Of a DNA stretch of 64,000 bases, positions 40,502 to 49,851 are shown piece after piece. The stretch covers positions 62,001-126,000 of the forward strand of contig NZ_QKYU01000013.1 of assembly GCF_003253705.1 (NCBI RefSeq), written 5' to 3'. The notes beneath the pieces were generated by a model that was given only the letters and a program-made list of their open reading frames with translations, made no database searches and was not told where the DNA came from. The position numbers were made by a program, and so were the translations under genes. Positions within the stretch are counted from its first letter, which is position 1. Every line of letters starts with the position of its first letter. This stretch comes from Humitalea rosea (GTDB lineage: Bacteria; Pseudomonadota; Alphaproteobacteria; Acetobacterales; Acetobacteraceae).

Positions 40502-43500
40502 TGGCATTCCGGCCCTACGCCGCAGGGCGGCGAATGCTGGTCCACAGTCCGCTGGCCGGCTTCCTCTCGGCGGTCATCGGTTTTGTGATCGCCATCACCT
40601 TTATCGTTGTCCCTCTCGATGCGGAGCAGCAGGCCTTCCTGGCGCTGGGCGGCTTCCTCCTCTTCCTGATTGCCAACCGGCTTCCGGGACGGGGCGTGAC
40701 CCTGTTCCTGATCTTCTTTTCAGGGTCGATCTCGCTTCGCTACCTGTACTGGCGGGTGACGGATACGCTGGATTACACCTCGTATTTCCAGACCTTCCTC
40801 GGCACCGGGCTGCTGCTCGCCGAGGGCTATGCCATCCTGGCGCTGCTGCTGTCGTATTTCCAGCAGGCTTGGCCGCTGGATCGCAAGCCGGCGCCGATGC
40901 CTGAGGATTCCGACCTCTGGCCCACCGTCGATATCATGATCCCGACCTACAACGAGCCGCTGTCGGTGGTGAAGCCGACCGTCTTCGCCGCGATGGCGAT
41001 CGACTGGCCGCGGGACAAGATGCGCGTGCTGCTGCTGGATGACGGCCGGCGCGAGGAGTTTCAGCAATTCGCCGCGGAAGTCGGCTGCGAATATTTGACG
41101 CGACCCGACAACAAGGGAGCCAAGGCCGGCAACATCAACAACGCCCTGGCGCAGACCGATGGCGAATACGTTGCCGTCTTCGACTGCGATCACGTGGCGA
41201 CGCGCGGGTTCCTGCAATTCACGGTCGGCTGGCTGCTGCGCGACCGCGACTTGGCGATGGTGCAGACGCCGCATCATTTCTATTCGCCCGATCCGTTCGA
41301 ACGGAACCTGGCCTCGGGCCAGCGCGTGCCGAATGAGGGCCTGTTGTTCTATGGGCTGATCCAGCAGGGCAATGATCTTTGGAATGCCGCCTTCTTCTGC
41401 GGCTCCTGCGCGGTGATGCGTCGCGTGGCGCTGGAGGAGGTTGGCGGGGTGCCGACCCAGACCGTCACCGAGGATTGCCACTGCTCCCTGAAGATGCAGC
41501 GCCTCGGCTGGCGTACCGCCTACCTGCGCGTGCCGCTGGCCGCCGGCCTGGCGACGGAGCGTCTTATCCTGCACATCGGGCAGCGCATGCGCTGGGCCCG
41601 GGGAATGGTGCAGATCCTGCGCGTCGAAACGCCCTTGTTCAGCTCGGGGCTGCGGCTCGCGCAGCGGCTTTGCTACTTCAATGCACAGCTGCACTTCCTG
41701 TTCCCGTTGCCGCGCGTGGTATTCCTGACGGCGCCGCTGGCCTTCCTGCTCTTCGGTGAAAGCGTGATCGCGGCGAGCCCGCTCGCCATCGTCGCCTTCG
41801 CCGGCCCGCATGTGGTGCATTCGATCGCCACCGCCTCGCGGATCCAGGGCGCCGTGCGGCACTCCTTCTGGTCCGAGATCTACGAGACGGTGCTGGCGCT
41901 CTATCTGCTGCCGGTCGTCCTGACGACGCTGCTCGACCCGTCCAAGGGCAAGTTCAATGTGACCGACAAGGGCGGCACCTTGCAGGAAGGCTATTTCGAC
42001 CTGCGCGCCGTGCTGCCGAACGTCATCCTGGGCGTGCTGCTGATCATCGGCCTGCTCTCGGGCATCCATGGCCTGGCGACCAACCCGATCGAGACCACGC
42101 AGTTCCAGGCCAATGCGCTGAATACCGTCTGGGTCGTGTTGTCGCTGGTGACGGTGCTCGCCGGGCTGGCCGTGGGCCGCGAACGCCGCCAGGTGCGGGA
42201 ACGCGCACGCATCGGTGCCGTCGTGGCCGCGACCGTGGTGCTGCCGGATGGGCGCGTGGTGGAGGGGCAGAGCCTCGATCTTTCGCTCGGCGGTGCCGCC
42301 ATCGCGGTGGCGCTGCCGGCCGACATGCCGCCGGATGCCGTGGTGACCCTCGAGCTGGATGTTGGCCCGGAGCGCGTCGCGATCCCGGCCGAGGTGCTGC
42401 GGTGGAGCGAAAACCGGCTGCAGGTGCGGTTCATCCCGCAGGATTTGCGGGACGAGGGAAACATTGTGCGGTCCGTGCTCGGGCGTGCGGATGCCTGGGT
42501 TGACTGGGATTCGGTGCGCCGCGATCGGCCTTTGCGTTCTTTGAAGGAGGTCGCAGTGAGTATCGGTGGTTTGTTCCGTGGCGACAGCCAACTCTCCTTC
42601 CGCGGCAGGCGCGAGCGTCGGGCCGCGATGCGGGCCGCTCGTGGTCGTTCTGAGACGGCGCATGTGCCCGAGGTGGTGATCGCCGACTCGCCTCTGCCGG
42701 AAGGGCCCCGTACCCCGCCGGCCTCCAGCACGGAGGCCGAGCGCGCCCGTCGCCGGATGGCGGCAGGCATCGCCCTTCTCCTCGGCCTTGGTCTTGCCGT
42801 GCCGGCCGAAGCGCAGCGCCAGCAGGCCCCGCCACCGCCGCCGCCTTTCGGCGTAGCCCCGGCACAGACGCCGTCCGTCACGCCGCAGCCGCCGGTTGTC
42901 ACCCAGCAGCAGTATGTCGTTCCCGGCGATCTGGCGCCGACCTTCGTGCCCCCCGCTTTCGCGTCCCCTCCTGGCGTGACCCAAGGGGTGCCGCCAGGGA
43001 CGGGCGGCATTCCAGGCGCAGCGCTGCCCGGATACACCGGCGGCCCCTCGCCGCAGCTGGGCGGGGGCGTGGAGGCCAACGGCACCAGCCGGATCGAAAG
43101 CCGCACCTTGCGCCAGCTCGGCCTGCGCGGCCCGATGCAGCTGCGCGGCCTGTCGGATCTCCAGGGCCTGCTCTTCGGCGTGCGCGGTGATGAGGTCGTG
43201 ACCGCGGCGCGGCTCGTGCTGCAGGGCGCGACCAGCCCGGCGCTGATCCCCGAGCTGTCGCAGATCGCCTTCACCCTGAACGAGCAGTTCGTCGGCACCA
43301 TCACGCCGGATCGCATGCGCCCCGCCTTCGGGCCGCTCGAATTTCCGATCAACCCGGTGTTCTTCGCCGACAGCAACCGGCTGAACTTCCGCTTCACTGG
43401 GCGCTACGCGGTCGAGTGCAACGATCCGCTCTCGGGGCTGCTGTGGTCCACGATCAGCGATCTCTCGACCCTGCACCTGACCTTGGAGCGGCTTCCGCTG

Positions 43501-45228
43501 GCGCGCGACCTCGCACGTCTGCCCGAGCCCTTCTTCGATCCGCGCCTGATGCGCGAGCCGCTGGTGCTGCCCCTCGTGGTGCCGGATGGCGCCGGCAATG
43601 AGGTGATCAAGGCAGCGGCGGTCGTCTCCTCCTGGTTCGCGGTGCAGGCCGATTATCGCGGGGCGAATTTCCCGGTGTCCGCCGCCATACCGACCCGCGG
43701 CAATGCCGTGGTGATCGCGACCGGCCAGGACAGCGTGCCAGGCCTGGCCCTGCCGCGCCTGGATGGCCCGACCCTGTCGCTCGCGCCCAATCCGAACGAC
43801 GCCAATGGCTTGCTGCTGATCGTCGGCGGCCGTTCAGGCGCCGAGGCGGTGCTTGCGGCCGAGGGGCTGGCGATCGGCCGGACGGCGCTCTCGGGTGAGA
43901 CTGCGTTGGTCCAACGGACCGATGCGCCGCCGCGCGAGCCTTATGATGCGCCGCGCTGGCTGCGCAGCGACCGACCGGTGCGCGTCGGCGAGTTGATGGA
44001 TGTGTCGGAACTCCAGTCCTACGGCTTCGCGCCGGGGCCGATCTCCGTGCCGTTCCGCAATTCGCCGGATCTGTACACCTTCCGCAGCCGCAACCTCGAG
44101 ACGGACATTCGCTTCCGCGCCCCCCCCGGGCCGATCATGGATGTCGCGGTCAGCCGGGTGGATGTCGCGTTGAACGACGTCTACCTGCGCTCCTTCCCGC
44201 TGGGTGAGCAGGAGCCGGGCTGGCCCTGGAACCAGATCCGCCGTTGGGTCGGAAGCGCGCCGGGCGGTGAGCGCGGCGAGGGCCATGCCGGCCTGCCGCC
44301 TTACCTGATCTTCGGGTTGAACGAGTTGCAGCTCCGCTTCGATATGCGGCCGTTGAACCGGGGCGATTGCGTCAGCATTCCTGGCGACATCCACGCCTCG
44401 ATCGACCCCGACAGCACCATCGATATCAGCCGTGCCTTCCGCTTCACGGCGATGCCGAACCTCGCCTTCTTCGCGGGCTCGGGCTTTCCGTTCTCGCGGC
44501 TGGCCGATCTCGGCGACACCGCCGCGGTGCTGCCGGACCGGCCGAACGCGCTGGAGCTGACCGCCTTCTTCAACATGATCGGGCGGATGGCGGCGAATGT
44601 CGGCCATCCCGCGACCAGGATCGAGATCGTGCGCGCGGCGGCGTTGGAATCGGTCGCCGACCGCAACCTGCTGGTCTTTGGGGTCCTCGGGCGCCAGCCG
44701 GCGCTGACCACGCTGTTCCCGAACGGGCCGGTGGTGGTCGAACCCAGCGGGCGGACGAATGTCGGCCTGCCGGATGCGCTGGAAACCTTCCGCCAGATCT
44801 TCCTGCCGGAAGACCGCCGGCGGGAGCGGGAACGGTTGACGGCAGTGCTGTCGCAGCCGGGCGACGGGATGGGCATGTTCATCTCGGGCGAGAGCCCGCT
44901 GCGCTCGAACCGCACCGTGGTCGCCGTGACCGGCACCAATCCGCAAGGGTTGGAAGCGATCGTCGCCTCCCTGCGCGATCCCGAGCTGCAGCCCCGCATC
45001 CAGGGCGACGTGTCGATCCTGTCCGGGGGGCGCATGACCTCGTACATGGTCGGGCCGGTCTACCATGTGGGATCGCTGCCCTGGTGGCTGGTCCCGCAAT
45101 ACTGGCTCGGGAAGCGGCCGGATCTGCTGCTGCTGGCCGTTGCCCTTGCGGCGCTGTTGATCGCCATCCCCTCTTACTGGGCGCTGCGCCGTCGCGCGGC
45201 CCTTCGGCTTAGGACGCGGACGCCATGA
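40501..45228 (+). CDS. bcsAB: fused cellulose synthase catalytic and c-di-GMP-binding subunits (BcsA-BcsB polyprotein)
   Basis: 1575 residues. The BcsA part (1 to about 745) has membrane helices, a GT2 domain with Asp228-Cys-Asp230 (FDCDH), Thr323-Glu-Asp325 (TEDCH) and Gln361-Arg-Met-Arg-Trp365, then further helices and a PilZ domain with Arg562/Arg566 and DLSLGG (593-598), the c-di-GMP site. At about 750-773 RRRMAAGIALLLGLGLA ending PAEAQ looks like a signal peptide. The BcsB part follows, with carbohydrate-binding and flavodoxin-like segments and a C-terminal membrane helix (LLLAVALAALLIAIPSYWAL). It polymerises UDP-glucose and translocates cellulose when c-di-GMP binds. The same fusion is known as AcsAB. 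The start is ATG 40501; an open upstream extension overlaps bcsQ and is not coding. Confidence 0.96.
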   Translation: MAFRPYAAGRRMLVHSPLAGFLSAVIGFVIAITFIVVPLDAEQQAFLALGGFLLFLIANRLPGRGVTLFLIFFSGSISLRYLYWRVTDTLDYTSYFQTFLGTGLLLAEGYAILALLLSYFQQAWPLDRKPAPMPEDSDLWPTVDIMIPTYNEPLSVVKPTVFAAMAIDWPRDKMRVLLLDDGRREEFQQFAAEVGCEYLTRPDNKGAKAGNINNALAQTDGEYVAVFDCDHVATRGFLQFTVGWLLRDRDLAMVQTPHHFYSPDPFERNLASGQRVPNEGLLFYGLIQQGNDLWNAAFFCGSCAVMRRVALEEVGGVPTQTVTEDCHCSLKMQRLGWRTAYLRVPLAAGLATERLILHIGQRMRWARGMVQILRVETPLFSSGLRLAQRLCYFNAQLHFLFPLPRVVFLTAPLAFLLFGESVIAASPLAIVAFAGPHVVHSIATASRIQGAVRHSFWSEIYETVLALYLLPVVLTTLLDPSKGKFNVTDKGGTLQEGYFDLRAVLPNVILGVLLIIGLLSGIHGLATNPIETTQFQANALNTVWVVLSLVTVLAGLAVGRERRQVRERARIGAVVAATVVLPDGRVVEGQSLDLSLGGAAIAVALPADMPPDAVVTLELDVGPERVAIPAEVLRWSENRLQVRFIPQDLRDEGNIVRSVLGRADAWVDWDSVRRDRPLRSLKEVAVSIGGLFRGDSQLSFRGRRERRAAMRAARGRSETAHVPEVVIADSPLPEGPRTPPASSTEAERARRRMAAGIALLLGLGLAVPAEAQRQQAPPPPPPFGVAPAQTPSVTPQPPVVTQQQYVVPGDLAPTFVPPAFASPPGVTQGVPPGTGGIPGAALPGYTGGPSPQLGGGVEANGTSRIESRTLRQLGLRGPMQLRGLSDLQGLLFGVRGDEVVTAARLVLQGATSPALIPELSQIAFTLNEQFVGTITPDRMRPAFGPLEFPINPVFFADSNRLNFRFTGRYAVECNDPLSGLLWSTISDLSTLHLTLERLPLARDLARLPEPFFDPRLMREPLVLPLVVPDGAGNEVIKAAAVVSSWFAVQADYRGANFPVSAAIPTRGNAVVIATGQDSVPGLALPRLDGPTLSLAPNPNDANGLLLIVGGRSGAEAVLAAEGLAIGRTALSGETALVQRTDAPPREPYDAPRWLRSDRPVRVGELMDVSELQSYGFAPGPISVPFRNSPDLYTFRSRNLETDIRFRAPPGPIMDVAVSRVDVALNDVYLRSFPLGEQEPGWPWNQIRRWVGSAPGGERGEGHAGLPPYLIFGLNELQLRFDMRPLNRGDCVSIPGDIHASIDPDSTIDISRAFRFTAMPNLAFFAGSGFPFSRLADLGDTAAVLPDRPNALELTAFFNMIGRMAANVGHPATRIEIVRAAALESVADRNLLVFGVLGRQPALTTLFPNGPVVVEPSGRTNVGLPDALETFRQIFLPEDRRRERERLTAVLSQPGDGMGMFISGESPLRSNRTVVAVTGTNPQGLEAIVASLRDPELQPRIQGDVSILSGGRMTSYMVGPVYHVGSLPWWLVPQYWLGKRPDLLLLAVALAALLIAIPSYWALRRRAALRLRTRTP

Positions 45229-48200
45229 CGATGCGAACCCGCCTGCTCGCCTCGGTCTTCGCGGCAGCCCTTCTACCGTTCCTGCCAGGTTCGGCGCCGG
45301 CCCAGCAGCAGACCGATCCGGCGATCGCGGCGTTGCTGGACCAGGCGAATTACTGGCGATTGCAGAACAAGCCGGAGCAAGCGATCCGGGCGCTGGAGCG
45401 CGTGCTGGCGGCCGATCCGCGCAACGTCGAGGGCCTTGCCGCCGCCGCCGCCTCCAGCGCGGAAGCCGGCAACCGGGCTGCCGCTGACCAGTACCTGCGG
45501 CGGCTGCGGCAGATTGCGCCGAATGATCCTCGCCTCGCGCGCACCGACCTCGCGGTGCAGGGCGCCTCTCTTGATCCCGCCGGCCTCGATGAAGCGCGGC
45601 GTCTGGCGCGGGCGGGCAACAATGCCGCCGCCGCCCAGCGGTTCCGCGAATTGTTCCGCGGCAATGTGCCGCCGCCGAATGTGGCCGTTGAATATTACCA
45701 GACGCTGGCCGGCACCGAGGCCGGGTATGCGGAGGCGCAGCGCGGACTCGCGCGGCTGGCCGCGGAGAACCCGAACGACCGTCGCATCCAGCTCGCCTAT
45801 TCGCAGATGCTGACCTTCCGCGAGGGCACCCGAAGCGTTGGCGTGGAGCGGCTTCGCGCCTTGGCGCAGACGCCGGATGCCGGGCAGGCGTCGGTCGCCT
45901 CCTGGCGGGACGCGCTGATCTGGAGCGGGCCGAACCCGCAGATGATCCCGGAATTCCGTGCCTTCCTGCAGCGCTTCCCCAACGACCAGCAGGTCCAGGG
46001 CTTGCTCGCCCAGGCGATGAACCCGCCCCAGGGCCCCGCCGATGCGCAGGGCGAGGCCCGGTCCCGCGGCTTCACCGCCTATAATGGTGGCCGCCTGCCC
46101 GAAGCCGAGCGCGAGTTCCAGGCGGCGCTGACGCTGAACCCGCAGGATTCGGATGCGCTGGGCGGTCTCGGTCTCGTGCGGTCGCGGCAGGGGCGGACGC
46201 GTGAAGCGCGCAGCCTGCTGCAGCAGGCGATCGACGCCGACCCGACGGATGGCCGGCGCAAGTGGGGCGCGGCCCTGGCCGGGACCAATGCGACCGGCGG
46301 CGGCGGCAATGCGCGCGCCAGTGGCGGTGACGTCAACCAGGCGCGCAGCCTGTTGCTGCGCGGCGATGTGGATGAGTCCGAGCAGGCCTTGCTGCGCATC
46401 GTGCGCCGCGACGGCGGCGACCGTGCCGATGCCGAGGCCTTGCTGGGCGATATCGCGCTGCGTCGCGGCGATCCGGTGGCGGCCGAGCAGCGGTACCGCG
46501 CCGCACTGTCGCGCCGCCCGGCGCTGCCCACGGCGCTTGCCGGACTTTATGATTCGCTGCAGCAACTCGGGCGCTTCGCCGAGGCGGAGCAGCTTCTGCA
46601 AGGGCGCAACGGCGCGGCGCTGACCGCGGCCGCGGGCACCCAGCGCGCCGAATCCCTGCGCGCCGAAGCCACCCGTACCGATGACCCCGAGGCCGCGCTG
46701 GCCCTGCTGCGCGCCGCTGTCGCCGCCAACCCGGCGGACCCCTGGACCCGGCTCGATGCCGCGCGCCTGTTGTCACGCCAGGGCCGTGGCGCCGAAGGGC
46801 GCGCGCTGATCGAGGAGCCGCTCGCGGCCGGCCGGCCGAGCAACGAGGCCCTCCAGGCCGCGGCGCTCTTCGCGAACGAGGAAGGGCGGGTGCAGGACGC
46901 CGCGGCGCTGATCGAGCGCATTCCCAACCGCGTCCGCACCGCCGACCAGACCATGCTGCTGCGCCGCGCGCGCATCCAGCAGCAGGTCGCGGCCGCGGCC
47001 GCGCCAGGCAGCATGGGCGACCGGACCACGGCCCGCACCCGCCTGCTGTCGCTCGCGACCCGTCCCGATCCGACCGGCGAAGTGCCGGCGGCGGTGGTCC
47101 GCGCGCTGATGGGGCTGAACGACCCGCAGGGGGCCGTCGAGGCCGCGCGGGTCGCGGCCAGCGTGAACCGCCGTGCGCCGGTCTCCGGCCGCATCGCGGT
47201 GGCCGATGCGCTGCTCGACGCGGGCCTGACCTATGAGGCCGCCGTGCTGGCTCAGGGTGTTGCCCAGGATAGCCGCCTGACCAGCGATGAACGCCGCCGC
47301 GTCAACAGCCTGATGGCCGGTGTTGCGGTCCGCGAAAGCGACCGCCTGAACCAGCAGGGCAACCAGGCCGCGGCCTATGAGCGGCTGGCGCCGGCGCTGG
47401 TGCAGGACCCGACCAACCCCAGCGCGAACCTGGCCCTGGCCCGGCTCTATCAGGGCGCGGACGAACCGCGCGACGCACAGCGCATCGCCGAGGCGGTGTT
47501 GCAGCGTGACCCGCGCAACACCGACGCGCGTCAGGCCGCGATGGATGCCGCCGTGGCACTGCGTGACTGGGGCCGGGCCGAGGCACTGCTGGCGGAAGGC
47601 CGGGCGCTGCTGCCCAACGACCCGCGCATTTCCATGCTCGAAGCGCGGCTCGCGCGGTCCTGGGGCGATACCCGCCGGGCACAGGTCGCCCTGGAGCAGG
47701 CGGCGACCCAGCGGCGCAACCAGCTTGGCGTGAACCAGCCGATCGGCTCCTACGCGCCCGCCATCCCGACGGCACCGCAGCCGGCGGGGCTCTACGACAA
47801 CCCCTTCCGCCGGACCCCGCTGGCTGGCCAGGACCAGCCGATGCCCCCGGTCTGGGCCGCGCAGCCCGAGCGTGGCGAGCGTGCCGTCCGCGCCGCACCT
47901 ACACCGGCACCGGCACCGGCACCGGCACCGGCACCGCGGCAATACGCGCAGGCCTACCAGCCGCCCGCGGCATCGCCGCAATATCCTGCCGCGGCCCCGC
48001 AATATGCGGCCCCACAATACGCCGCCCCGCCGCAATACTCGCAGCCCTATGCGAGCCCGGGCGGACCTGCGGCGCCTGCCGTGGATCAACGCTATGTCCG
48101 CCCGGCGCAATACGCCGCGCCCCCGCAGTCACCGACGCCGTTCCGCCTGATGCCCTCGGGCGGCGTGCAGACGCCGGTCACCTCCGACCCGCTGCTGAAC

Positions 48201-49367
48201 GACATCTCCCGCCAGTTGACCGAAGTGCGGGAGGAGGCGGCTCCCCGCCTCAGCGCGTCCTTCGGCGGGCGCGCCCGTTCGGGCGATGCCGGGCTGGACC
48301 GCCTGACCGAATTTGGCGGCACCGCCGAAGCCTCGACCTCGATGCCCGGCATCGGTGGCCGGATCATCGCGCGGGTCTCGCCGGTCTCGATCAACGCGGG
48401 CGATCTCGCGAGTGATGTGCCGACCCTGCGGCGCTACGGCAGCAACGTGTTGCAGCTGCCGGGCGGCCTGAACCCCGCGATCACCACGGCCCAGGCGCGG
48501 GCAACCCAGCCGGGCGATGGTTCGGCCAGCGGTGTCGGGCTCGGCGTCGCCTATGTGCGGGACAATTTCTCGCTCGACGTCGGCAGCACGCCGATCGGCT
48601 TCGAACGGCAGAACATCGTCGGCGGCATCGAAGTCGCGCCCAGCCTCGCCCAAGGCGTCCGCCTGCGGCTGACCGGCGAGCGGCGCGCGGTTACAGACAG
48701 CCTGCTGTCCTGGGCCGGCATGCGCGACAGCTCGACCAACAAGACCTGGGGCGGCGTCGTCCGCACCTCCGGGCGCGCGGCGATCGAGCTGACCGAGGGC
48801 GACACCGAATTCTACGCCCTGGGCGGCTACGGCACTCTCGAGGGCGAGAACGTCGCCGACAACTCCCGCGTCGAGGCCGGGGCCGGCTTCCGCACCCCGA
48901 TCTATCGCACCGCCCGTGATGAGCTGGTGGCGGGGCTCGACCTCACCTACATGGCCTATGACCAGAACCTGCGGCTGTTTACCCTGGGCCATGGCGGGTA
49001 TTTCAGCCCGCAGTCGTTCTTCTCGGCCACGGTTCCCGTCGACTACCGCGCCCGCACCGGCAATTTCTTCTGGCGGGTGGGCGCCTCCGCGGGCTTCTCG
49101 ACCTTCCGCGAGGATCGTGCGGCGCTCTTCCCGGATGATGCCTCGCTCCAGCGGCAGGTGGAGCAGCGCGCTGCCTCCGACAGCACCATCTCCGCCTTCT
49201 ACCCCGGCCAGACGCAGAGTGGGTTTGCGGGCGGGCTGCGGGGCGATATCGAATACGCCGTCTCGCCGGCGTTGCGCCTCGGGGCGCTGGCGCGTTACGA
49301 CCGCTCCGGCGATTGGAACGAGGGCCGCGCCATGGTCTTCGCCCGCTACCGGCTTGGTGGACAATGA
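45225..49367 (+). CDS. bcsC: cellulose synthase outer-membrane export subunit
   Basis: 1380 residues. Signal peptide MTMRTRLLASVFAAALLPFL with cleavage near APA-Q. A long TPR superhelix (about 30-860; units such as NPEQAIRALERVLAADPRN-like repeats) is followed by a Pro/Ala/Gln/Tyr-rich linker (about 885-985) and the BcsC C-terminal beta-barrel (about 1000-1380, ending in AMVFARYRLGGQ with the terminal aromatic/hydrophobic pattern of porins). It guides cellulose through peptidoglycan and the outer membrane. The ATG overlaps the bcsAB stop. The linker includes a hexanucleotide repeat encoding alternating Pro and Ala. Confidence 0.95.
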   Translation: MTMRTRLLASVFAAALLPFLPGSAPAQQQTDPAIAALLDQANYWRLQNKPEQAIRALERVLAADPRNVEGLAAAAASSAEAGNRAAADQYLRRLRQIAPNDPRLARTDLAVQGASLDPAGLDEARRLARAGNNAAAAQRFRELFRGNVPPPNVAVEYYQTLAGTEAGYAEAQRGLARLAAENPNDRRIQLAYSQMLTFREGTRSVGVERLRALAQTPDAGQASVASWRDALIWSGPNPQMIPEFRAFLQRFPNDQQVQGLLAQAMNPPQGPADAQGEARSRGFTAYNGGRLPEAEREFQAALTLNPQDSDALGGLGLVRSRQGRTREARSLLQQAIDADPTDGRRKWGAALAGTNATGGGGNARASGGDVNQARSLLLRGDVDESEQALLRIVRRDGGDRADAEALLGDIALRRGDPVAAEQRYRAALSRRPALPTALAGLYDSLQQLGRFAEAEQLLQGRNGAALTAAAGTQRAESLRAEATRTDDPEAALALLRAAVAANPADPWTRLDAARLLSRQGRGAEGRALIEEPLAAGRPSNEALQAAALFANEEGRVQDAAALIERIPNRVRTADQTMLLRRARIQQQVAAAAAPGSMGDRTTARTRLLSLATRPDPTGEVPAAVVRALMGLNDPQGAVEAARVAASVNRRAPVSGRIAVADALLDAGLTYEAAVLAQGVAQDSRLTSDERRRVNSLMAGVAVRESDRLNQQGNQAAAYERLAPALVQDPTNPSANLALARLYQGADEPRDAQRIAEAVLQRDPRNTDARQAAMDAAVALRDWGRAEALLAEGRALLPNDPRISMLEARLARSWGDTRRAQVALEQAATQRRNQLGVNQPIGSYAPAIPTAPQPAGLYDNPFRRTPLAGQDQPMPPVWAAQPERGERAVRAAPTPAPAPAPAPAPRQYAQAYQPPAASPQYPAAAPQYAAPQYAAPPQYSQPYASPGGPAAPAVDQRYVRPAQYAAPPQSPTPFRLMPSGGVQTPVTSDPLLNDISRQLTEVREEAAPRLSASFGGRARSGDAGLDRLTEFGGTAEASTSMPGIGGRIIARVSPVSINAGDLASDVPTLRRYGSNVLQLPGGLNPAITTAQARATQPGDGSASGVGLGVAYVRDNFSLDVGSTPIGFERQNIVGGIEVAPSLAQGVRLRLTGERRAVTDSLLSWAGMRDSSTNKTWGGVVRTSGRAAIELTEGDTEFYALGGYGTLEGENVADNSRVEAGAGFRTPIYRTARDELVAGLDLTYMAYDQNLRLFTLGHGGYFSPQSFFSATVPVDYRARTGNFFWRVGASAGFSTFREDRAALFPDDASLQRQVEQRAASDSTISAFYPGQTQSGFAGGLRGDIEYAVSPALRLGALARYDRSGDWNEGRAMVFARYRLGGQ
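47903..47932. repeat. five ACCGGC hexamer repeats in bcsC
   Basis: Five perfect ACCGGC units in tandem encode a Pro-Ala run in the BcsC linker. Copy changes keep the frame and would vary linker length by two residues per unit. Confidence 0.9.
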
Positions 49368-49383
49368 TCAGGGATATTCGGGC

Positions 49384-49851
49384 ATGACGACGAACGCCCC
49401 CATGCTCGGTTTTCTGGCGCGGCGGCAGGTCTCCGCCCAGTGGCGCGGCTTCGTGCGGAGCCTCGTGGAAACGCTCGACGTCAATCTGGAGAAGGATGAC
49501 CGCGACGCCTTGCTGCGCGCGGTTGGCGCCCGGCTGGCCGCACAGATGCCGCTGCCGACGACGACGAGCCTCGACGCGCTGGAACAGCGGATGAATGATG
49601 CCCTGGCCGAAACCGACTGGGGCTTCGTCGAGATCTCCTTCGACCAGGAGCGCGACCGCCTGGTGTTGAGCCACGCCGCCGCCCCGGCCATCGCCACGGA
49701 AAGCGATGCCGGCGGTGGCTGGATCGCGCCGGTGCTGGAGGGGCTCTACACCGCCTGGTTCGCCGCCCAGGAGGGCAGCGTGCCCGAGCTCGCCGCCACC
49801 GCCGTCGAGGTGACCGTCGGCCGGCTGCAGCTGGATTACGGGCTGGCGTAA
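49384..49851 (+). CDS. bcsD: cellulose synthase subunit D (crystallisation/alignment subunit)
   Basis: 155 residues, the family's usual length (about 156). VSAQWRGFVRSLVETLDVNL at the start, a central WGFVEISFDQERDRLVLSHA and the final VEVTVGRLQLDYGLA match BcsD/AcsD (PF03500). BcsD forms an octameric periplasmic ring through which four glucan chains pass and is needed for crystalline cellulose I in Komagataeibacter. It starts 16 bases after bcsC. Its 3' end overlaps the convergent lacI-type gene by 16 bases, so bcsD is the last gene of the operon, without a bglX gene after it. Confidence 0.94.
   Translation: MTTNAPMLGFLARRQVSAQWRGFVRSLVETLDVNLEKDDRDALLRAVGARLAAQMPLPTTTSLDALEQRMNDALAETDWGFVEISFDQERDRLVLSHAAAPAIATESDAGGGWIAPVLEGLYTAWFAAQEGSVPELAATAVEVTVGRLQLDYGLA

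Noticed and set aside
40720-43476. 918-codon minus-strand open frame across bcsAB
   Set aside because: Same high-GC shadow effect; bcsAB is certain on the plus strand.
47899-48132. Valine/proline repeat peptide opposite the BcsC linker
   Set aside because: It is only the reverse reading of the ACCGGC repeats.
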